Source: Candidatus Poribacteria bacterium (GTDB taxonomy: Bacteria > Poribacteria > WGA-4E > WGA-3G). From it: a stretch of DNA of 6,919 nucleotides. Position 1 is the first letter of the stretch. Every line of letters starts with the position of its first letter. Below, piece after piece: positions 1-5,046 of this stretch. Position numbers and translations under genes: made by a program. The notes beneath the pieces were generated by a model. That model did not search any database, was not told the origin of the DNA, and worked only from the letters and a program-made list of their open reading frames with translations. The stretch covers positions 1-6,919 of the forward strand of contig VXZL01000581.1 in the NCBI GenBank assembly GCA_009845505.1. The letters are read 5' to 3'.

Positions 1-30
1 ATATTATACGGATGATCGCCTTGTTTGTCA

Positions 31-68
31 AATCGCAGAAGGTAGCAAATTGTTTGCTATCTGCGGTT
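31..68. repeat. Imperfect inverted repeat (hairpin) upstream of the ferredoxin-fusion gene
   Basis: The outer arms 31-38 (AATCGCAG) and 61-68 (CTGCGGTT) pair over 8 positions with one G-T wobble. The inner arms 43-49 (TAGCAAA) and 53-59 (TTTGCTA) pair perfectly around a 3-base loop. A small asymmetric bulge (39-42 against 60) separates the two stems. No T-run follows on either strand, so it does not look like an intrinsic terminator. It covers the proposed -35 box at 54-59, so an operator is possible, but it could also be a dispersed intergenic repeat. Confidence 0.6.
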
Positions 69-82
69 AATTGTGATATACT
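54..82 (+). promoter_or_regulatory. Probable sigma-70-type promoter with extended -10
   Basis: TTGCTA at 54-59 matches 4 of 6 bases of the -35 consensus. A 17-base spacer leads to TATACT at 77-82, which matches 5 of 6 bases of the -10 consensus. TG at 74-75, one base before the -10 box, makes an extended -10. The predicted start of transcription near 89 would leave a leader of roughly 27 bases before the ATG at 116. It would drive the ferredoxin fusion and, by read-through, bioA. This rests on consensus matching only. Confidence 0.55.
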
Positions 83-104
83 TAATACCGACATATCTAC
101 AAAA

Positions 105-111
105 AGGAGGG
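105..111 (+). promoter_or_regulatory. Strong Shine-Dalgarno site for the ferredoxin fusion
   Basis: AGGAGGG lies five bases before the ATG at 116 (counting from the end of AGGAGG). It fixes the start codon, because the conserved ferredoxin sequence begins at the second residue. Confidence 0.85.
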
Positions 112-115
112 AAGA

Positions 116-1375
116 ATGGCTTACGTAATTTGTGAACCGTGCGTTGACGTGATGGATACTGCATGTGTTGACGTATGCCCGGTTGATTGTATACATACCA
201 CAGATGGCGAAACGCAGCTTTATATCAATCCGGATGAATGTATTGACTGCGCTGCGTGTGAACCTGCATGTCCTGTTGATGCCATCTTCATGGAAAGTGA
301 TGTGCCAGCCGAGTGGCAACCGTATACTGAGATAAACAGTAAATTTTTCGAGACATTTGTTAAACCCGAAACTGCGGACACCGCAGACGGTGAAGCAGGA
401 GCGACTGGGAGAGGAAAGGAACAGGGCATCCCCGAAGAATTCGCACAAGTCCCGGAGGTTCCGGAGTCAAGGCTTCGTGCCCCTTTTAATCTCTTGGTAA
501 TGCTTTTACAGCCACTGCTCGGTGCCTTTTCAGCGGGTTTTAAAACACGGCTTGAAGAGATGGCAGGGAACGCGATCGTCTTTAGTTCAGCGGTATCAAC
601 CGGTATCAATGCGCTCATCAATATAACGCTCTATCCGCTTGTCCTTTTCTTAATCGGTGTAAGAGGAGAAAGTGCGAGCCTGTTCACCAGTGAAGGTAAT
701 TTGATGATCTTCTTGGGAATCGTGATTGCAATCGTGGAAGGTGTTTATCGGTTTAAAGACGAATTCAATTCAACAGTCGAGCAACCCCGCTATGGCGCGG
801 CGTTCTACGGTTGGTTCCTCTCATTGGTGGCTACACCTGTGCTGATGGGTTTGCGCGCTGCTCTCGTTGTTACACCTACACAGGCGCGGACAACGGTACC
901 TGGATCCGTGGATACCGGTGGTGCTGTCTATTCCGATGACGTGCGAGAACGCTACAGACGCTACGGTATGTTGAATCGCATCACAGAAAAAGCGAACCAC
1001 TATGAAGTTGAAATTGAGTTTCCCAGATGGGTACCTAATTCCGTTAGTAAAGAGACGTACAATCTGCCGGATCGCATGCCTGACTACACTTATGAAATTA
1101 ATCTCAGTTCACCTTATGTGCCTGGTGAAACCCCTGCCCCTGAAAGTGTTTTAACTGTTCAGACTCAGTTGGATGATCCGAGATTCGCTCCCATATTAGG
1201 GCGCGCAAGTTCGTTCCCAAACGGCTTCACGAATATCCTACCGCTCACAGGACAACCGGAGGATTTTCAAGCGATTTATCGGGATAAAGTACTAACGATT
1301 GTTGTTGCCAAAAATGGCAGTTGTGACGCGCTCGGACTTGAGCCGACCATCCATTACGCCAAGCTCAAGGGGTAG
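116..1375 (+). CDS. Seven-iron ferredoxin fused to a membrane region and an Hsp20-like C-terminal domain
   Basis: Residues 1-80 are a 3Fe-4S/4Fe-4S ferredoxin of the Thermus/actinobacterial type. Cysteines are at 6, 9, 17, 21, 25, 42, 45, 48 and 52, and the pattern CIDCAACEPACP (42-53) is intact. By comparison with Azotobacter FdI, C6, C17 and C52 should hold the 3Fe-4S cluster, and C21, C42, C45 and C48 the 4Fe-4S cluster. Normal ferredoxins of this family end soon after residue 80-110. Here an acidic linker (about 81-120) leads to hydrophobic segments near 124-142, 154-182, 195-213 and 227-252. Residues about 285-400 form a soluble domain with Hsp20-like features: ITEKANHYEVEIEFP near its start, and the closing pattern EDFQAIYRDKVLTIVVAK (382-399). 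No C-terminal IxI tail is seen. With four membrane passes both soluble ends would be cytoplasmic; with three they would lie on opposite sides. It probably transfers electrons at the membrane, but its partner is unknown. bioA follows after 18 bases. The ferredoxin call is firm; the Hsp20 assignment is pattern-based. Confidence 0.9.
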   Translation: MAYVICEPCVDVMDTACVDVCPVDCIHTTDGETQLYINPDECIDCAACEPACPVDAIFMESDVPAEWQPYTEINSKFFETFVKPETADTADGEAGATGRGKEQGIPEEFAQVPEVPESRLRAPFNLLVMLLQPLLGAFSAGFKTRLEEMAGNAIVFSSAVSTGINALINITLYPLVLFLIGVRGESASLFTSEGNLMIFLGIVIAIVEGVYRFKDEFNSTVEQPRYGAAFYGWFLSLVATPVLMGLRAALVVTPTQARTTVPGSVDTGGAVYSDDVRERYRRYGMLNRITEKANHYEVEIEFPRWVPNSVSKETYNLPDRMPDYTYEINLSSPYVPGETPAPESVLTVQTQLDDPRFAPILGRASSFPNGFTNILPLTGQPEDFQAIYRDKVLTIVVAKNGSCDALGLEPTIHYAKLKG

Positions 1376-1393
1376 TGAAACCGATTAGAGACT

Positions 1394-2740
1394 ATGGTTG
1401 ATAAAGAGACGCTTGCCGCTTGGGATAAGCGTTATCTCTGGCACCCATTTACACAAATGCAGGATTGGTTGACAGAGGAACCAGTCATTATTGCGCGCGG
1501 TGAAGGGTGCTATCTCATTGATGTTGATGGAAATCGGTATATTGATGGTGTGGCTTCTATGTGGACGAACGTCCATGGACACAATCATCCTGAGTTGAAC
1601 ATTGCACTCAAAACACAGGTGGATAAGGTTGCTCATAGCACGTTGCTCGGTTATAGCAACATTCCCGCGATTGAACTCGCAAAAAAATTAGTAGAACTCA
1701 CGCCGGTAGGACTCAATAAGGTATTTTATTCCGATAACGGTTCAACCGCCGTCGAAATTGCCTTAAAGATGGCGTATCAGTACTGGCAGCACAAGGGTGA
1801 ACCGCAACGGAAACTGTTTGTTCATTTTGATAAAGCATACCACGGCGATACGATAGGGGCTATGAGTGTCGGCGGTATTGATAGTTTTCACACGACCTTT
1901 GATTCCCTCCTTTTCAAAGGGATCCGTGTATTTGCTCCTGAAACCTATCGTTCCGGCAATACCAATGACTCGGCGATTAAAACGCAATGGCTCAATGCGG
2001 TGGAAAATGTCCTCACTGAGCATAGCGGGCAAATTGCGGGTATCATTTTGGAGCCCTTAATTCAGGGCGCGGGTGGTATGCTTCTCTCACCGAGAGGGTT
2101 TTTGAAAGAACTCTCTGTATTGGCGAAACGGTCGAAGATACTTTTCATCGTTGATGAAGTGATGACCGGATTTGGGCGGACAGGTAAAATGTGGGCATGT
2201 GAACACGAAGCCGTTACACCTGACCTCTTATGCACAGCAAAAGGACTCGCAGCGGGTTACCTCCCTCTCGCTGCGACGTTAGCCACGGATGAAATCTATA
2301 ACGCCTTCCTCGGCGAATATAGAGACCTCAAAACCTTTTTCCACGGACATACCTTCACTGGCAATCCCTTAGCATGTGCTGTCGCGTTAGAAAATATCGC
2401 TATTTTCGAGCGCGAAGACCTGCTTTCCCGACTCCAACCTACTATTAAGCACTTCAACAATCGGCTCCAAGAATTTTACAGACTTACGCATGTCGGTGAT
2501 GTACGTGTGTGCGGACTTGCAGCAGGTGTAGCGTTAATGAAAAACCCAGATACCAATACACCTTATCCCTTTGCGGAGAAGGTAGGTATCCGGGTTTGTA
2601 AAGAGGCTCTCACTCGTGGCGCAATACTCCGTCCGCTTGTCAATACGATTGTCTTGATGCCGCCGCTGCAGATGTCGATTTCAGCGTTAGATGCGCTGTT
2701 GGACATCGTTTATGCGTCAATTGCAGCGGTAACAGCGTGA
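1394..2740 (+). CDS. bioA: Adenosylmethionine-8-amino-7-oxononanoate aminotransferase (DAPA synthase)
   Basis: This cytoplasmic class III, fold-type I PLP aminotransferase converts 7-keto-8-aminopelargonate to 7,8-diaminopelargonate, the step before dethiobiotin synthetase. At 448 residues it is full length for the family. Visible signatures are LWHPFTQM (15-22, substrate pocket), NGSTAVE (115-121, PLP phosphate binding), YHGDT (149-153), VDEVMTGFGRTG (253-264, with D254 contacting the PLP nitrogen), the Schiff-base lysine K283 in TAKGLAAGYLPL, HGHTFTGNP (317-325) and R413 in LRPL, which should bind the substrate carboxylate. The ATG at 1394 has only a weak AGAG (1387-1390) ahead of it. Translation may therefore depend partly on coupling to the upstream gene, which ends 18 bases earlier. 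At the E. coli WW pair (W52-W53) this protein has M56-W57. This resembles Bacillus-type enzymes, some of which use lysine as amino donor, so the donor is uncertain. A related omega-aminotransferase is possible but less likely. No other biotin gene is nearby. Confidence 0.92.
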   Translation: MVDKETLAAWDKRYLWHPFTQMQDWLTEEPVIIARGEGCYLIDVDGNRYIDGVASMWTNVHGHNHPELNIALKTQVDKVAHSTLLGYSNIPAIELAKKLVELTPVGLNKVFYSDNGSTAVEIALKMAYQYWQHKGEPQRKLFVHFDKAYHGDTIGAMSVGGIDSFHTTFDSLLFKGIRVFAPETYRSGNTNDSAIKTQWLNAVENVLTEHSGQIAGIILEPLIQGAGGMLLSPRGFLKELSVLAKRSKILFIVDEVMTGFGRTGKMWACEHEAVTPDLLCTAKGLAAGYLPLAATLATDEIYNAFLGEYRDLKTFFHGHTFTGNPLACAVALENIAIFEREDLLSRLQPTIKHFNNRLQEFYRLTHVGDVRVCGLAAGVALMKNPDTNTPYPFAEKVGIRVCKEALTRGAILRPLVNTIVLMPPLQMSISALDALLDIVYASIAAVTA

Positions 2741-2743
2741 AGC

Positions 2744-2777
2744 AAAAAAAATAGGACGGGTTTCAAACCCGCCCTAT
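2744..2777 (-). terminator. Rho-independent terminator of the minus-strand unit, between convergent genes
   Basis: Arms 2751-2763 (ATAGGACGGGTTT) and 2765-2777 (AAACCCGCCCTAT) form a 13-position stem with one A-C mismatch; the top pairs must open to make a loop. Read on the minus strand the hairpin is followed at once by a run of eight T (2751-2744), the classic layout. It begins 16 bases past the stop codon of the propeller gene. On the plus strand it lies 10 bases past the bioA stop but is followed only by a weak T-poor stretch, so it may stop bioA transcription less efficiently. Confidence 0.9.
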
Positions 2778-2793
2778 GATTTACTTAAACCTG

Positions 2794-4932
2794 TTAGAAA
2801 CCGCCGCGGCGCACTGCCATGTTTTGTGCCCTATCTGTTACCTGAATGGTGATCGTATGTGCCCCTTCAGAGAGTTCACCGGTTTCCAATAGAAGTTTCT
2901 CCTGCTTGGAGTCAAAGATACCGTCCTCTGGGAAGATTGCTTTCCAGTGTTCATCGTTGTCAATCTTATAAACCGCTTTTTCAATCGGGGTGCTCATATC
3001 CGTGACATCACAAGCAACTTGGTAAGTGCCGTTGCCGTTCGCGGTGACCTGAATTTCCCCGATAGAAGGTTGGGTGTTATCTATGTCAAACGGCGTGCTA
3101 ACCTTTTTAACAGATTTTGCCCAGCCAACTGGGTTGCTAAGTTTGTCAGTTGCGACAACTTTCACTGTATAGCGTCCATCTCCGACAGTGGTGATATCCC
3201 ATTCATGTTCTGCCTTGGACAGTTCTTTTTTCAGAAGCCGCCAGTTGCTTTCAGTAACTGCTTTGTAGTAGACAGTATACTGCAAAGTGTCATCGTTTGC
3301 GTCTTCCACTTTCCAACTAATTTTCCAGTTTTTAGACGGGGTACTGTTTCCACCGCTGGATCCACCACTACTGCCGCCTCGCGCGCTCGGTGGTGCTAAT
3401 CCGCCGGAAGGGCGGCGTCCTTGTTCCCTGTTACCACTGCCACTGCCATCATCTATCTCAATGCTGGTAAACCTCGGTTCGACGTTAGTCTGCACAGAGG
3501 CAAGCGTTACCTTCTTCAAGATGGGAGTTTGCGCGGTATCACTGGTGGTAATCTTGGCGCGCCATTGGATGTACTGTGCGTCGGTGTTCGGAATCTGAGA
3601 ACCTTCTGCGGTTGTGAGTTCATCTGACCACTCGTTCCATGTATCATCCGGCTTTTTGGTATTACCGGTACGGGTTGAGAAGGAGATAGCCGTTCCCTCT
3701 GGTATTTCGGCTTCCCATGAGAGTTTACCCCAGCGCGACAGGCTTTGGGCATCGTGAACTGTTGACTCAAGCGTTCCTTCTTCGCCATAGGTCGTTGTGA
3801 GCGTAAAAAGTCGCCCCGGGTTTCCCGTGGCAAGCAGTGTTCGTATATTTCCTTCTACCTCTTTTTGGTGTATCGCGATGACTTGGTTCGCTGAACATTT
3901 TCCAACTTCAACGTGATCTCCAGTCATCGGGTTGATGCGGTAGAGTTTCCCATCATCTCCGGTCCCTACGAGGATTTGGGTGTCGCTTTCAAGGACAATC
4001 GCCAAGATGAGCGGTTCCGGCGAATTCCAAATTGGCGAGATAGTGCCGTCTGGACGAATTTTGTAGATGTTGGATTTATTTTCTTGAGGTGCGCCACCAC
4101 CAGGGGGTGGTGGACCGCTCGGTGTGGGTGGCCCATTTGCGCTTCGGCGACCTCTTGAAGGTTCGGCAGGTGCCGAGGTAACGACTGCGGCATAGAGATT
4201 CCCTTGGCTATCCATTTTGAGGGCGCGAACCTCTTTTTCGTCCGCTTGATAGATAACTTTTGCTGTGCCGTCGTTCATGACATGATAGATGATGCCATTT
4301 TCGCTACTTCCAGCGTAAAACCCGTTTTCTGCTGCCAGTAACGTCATAATGTTTTTCTCTTCGGCATCAAAGAGGACGCTGGATTCACCTTCTGGTGTGA
4401 TTTTATAGATTTTACCATCCGTGCCTGTTGCAGCATAGAGATTGCCCGCATCGTCAAATTGCAACGACCATACGTATTTATCACCTTCATTGAGAATCGT
4501 CTGTGGCGGCGTTGTAGCGTCAGTGATTTTGTAAATCAACCCATCCGGTCCTGTACCCGCATAGAGAACATCGTCGGGTCCAATGGCAAGGCTGTAAATT
4601 GTAACTTCGGGTGAGTTATAGTAAAGTTCAGCAGTATCTCCATCGGCGTTAATTTTATAGATTTTTCCTTCGTTACCAGTGACAACATAGAGCTTTCCTG
4701 CTAAATCCTCAACAAGTGCCCACACCTGAGTCTCTTTCAGTTTTGTAAAGGCTTCAATTTTAGGAGACAACATAACGTCCCCGGTACTTGTGAGTGAAAG
4801 ATCTTTAGGTTTGCCTGCCTCAAAATCGGCGTGATTTTGCTGTTCCCACAACGAAGTCTTGACGGCGAGTGCGACATTTGCGAGCATAAAAACAGTTAAA
4901 ATAAGACTCCAAAAGGAGATGACACGGCGCAT
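2794..4932 (-). CDS. Exported beta-propeller protein with C-terminal beta-sandwich (Fn3/Ig-like) domains
   Basis: Residues 1-23 are a signal peptide (RR start, hydrophobic core, ALA at the likely cut), so the protein is exported. Residues about 65-380 carry repeats of the form LYAxTGxDGKIYKI: at 81-94, 123-136, 165-178, 205-218, 246-292 (split), 320-333 and about 365-378. That is about seven blades spaced roughly 40 residues apart, as in SMP-30/WD40/PQQ-like propellers. The fifth blade is interrupted by a Pro/Gly/Arg-rich insert (251-287). Residues 395-480 look like a Trp-rich beta-sandwich. After a Gly/Ser/Arg-rich linker (495-534), residues 535-612 and 614-705 resemble two fibronectin/Ig-like modules. 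No catalytic motif, lipobox or membrane anchor is seen. The domain mix suggests binding to protein or polysaccharide outside the cytoplasm. It lies 93 bases after the S55-family gene and probably shares its transcript. The exact family was not recognised; the fold calls rest on repeat pattern. Confidence 0.88.
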   Translation of the reverse strand: MRRVISFWSLILTVFMLANVALAVKTSLWEQQNHADFEAGKPKDLSLTSTGDVMLSPKIEAFTKLKETQVWALVEDLAGKLYVVTGNEGKIYKINADGDTAELYYNSPEVTIYSLAIGPDDVLYAGTGPDGLIYKITDATTPPQTILNEGDKYVWSLQFDDAGNLYAATGTDGKIYKITPEGESSVLFDAEEKNIMTLLAAENGFYAGSSENGIIYHVMNDGTAKVIYQADEKEVRALKMDSQGNLYAAVVTSAPAEPSRGRRSANGPPTPSGPPPPGGGAPQENKSNIYKIRPDGTISPIWNSPEPLILAIVLESDTQILVGTGDDGKLYRINPMTGDHVEVGKCSANQVIAIHQKEVEGNIRTLLATGNPGRLFTLTTTYGEEGTLESTVHDAQSLSRWGKLSWEAEIPEGTAISFSTRTGNTKKPDDTWNEWSDELTTAEGSQIPNTDAQYIQWRAKITTSDTAQTPILKKVTLASVQTNVEPRFTSIEIDDGSGSGNREQGRRPSGGLAPPSARGGSSGGSSGGNSTPSKNWKISWKVEDANDDTLQYTVYYKAVTESNWRLLKKELSKAEHEWDITTVGDGRYTVKVVATDKLSNPVGWAKSVKKVSTPFDIDNTQPSIGEIQVTANGNGTYQVACDVTDMSTPIEKAVYKIDNDEHWKAIFPEDGIFDSKQEKLLLETGELSEGAHTITIQVTDRAQNMAVRRGGF

Positions 4933-4941
4933 TGAAAATAC

Positions 4942-4947
4942 CCTCCT
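4942..4947 (-). promoter_or_regulatory. Shine-Dalgarno site of the propeller gene, inside a small hairpin
   Basis: On the minus strand AGGAGG lies nine bases before the ATG at 4932, which supports that start; the signal peptide begins there. The flanking bases ACCCT (4954-4950) and AGGGT (4944-4940) can pair over five bases around the loop ACAGG. The hairpin would partly hide the ribosome-binding site. The hairpin is short and its effect is inferred. Confidence 0.7.
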
Positions 4948-5017
4948 GTAGGGTTATTTAGGCGAAACTTGAAAAGTGAGGTTGCAAGCTGCCAAATTTA
5001 AGTTTTTGTATATAATG

Positions 5018-5046
5018 TATTTAGCCTTATTCAGCGTTTCTGTCAA
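5018..5046 (-). promoter_or_regulatory. Possible internal promoter ahead of the propeller gene
   Basis: On the minus strand a perfect TTGACA (5046-5041) sits within the last codons of the S55-family gene. A 17-base spacer leads to TAAATA (5023-5018), which matches only 3 of 6 bases of the -10 consensus. If used, it would give the propeller gene its own transcript with a leader of about 80 bases. The -35 box may simply be a chance result of the codons for Val-Asp-Arg, so this is weak. Confidence 0.25.

Noticed and set aside
31..68. Hairpin as an intrinsic terminator of an upstream gene
   Set aside because: No T-tract follows the stem on either strand, and no convincing coding end precedes it within the 30 visible bases.
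220..621. Open frame of 133 codons on the minus strand
   Set aside because: It lies wholly opposite the ferredoxin fusion, has no clear ribosome-binding site, and its translation shows no known motif. It is explained by codon use on the other strand.
2947..3399. Open frame of 150 codons on the plus strand
   Set aside because: It is antisense to the propeller gene, whose reading frame, signal peptide and repeats are convincing. Its translation has no domain signature.
5011..5016. TATAAT on the plus strand as a promoter
   Set aside because: There is no -35 box at proper spacing (the nearest TTGCAA is 23 bases away), and no plus-strand gene follows.
4940..5026. Riboswitch or small RNA gene between the two minus-strand genes
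   Set aside because: The 93 bases hold only a short hairpin at the ribosome-binding site and AT-rich sequence. No known riboswitch core or terminator was seen.
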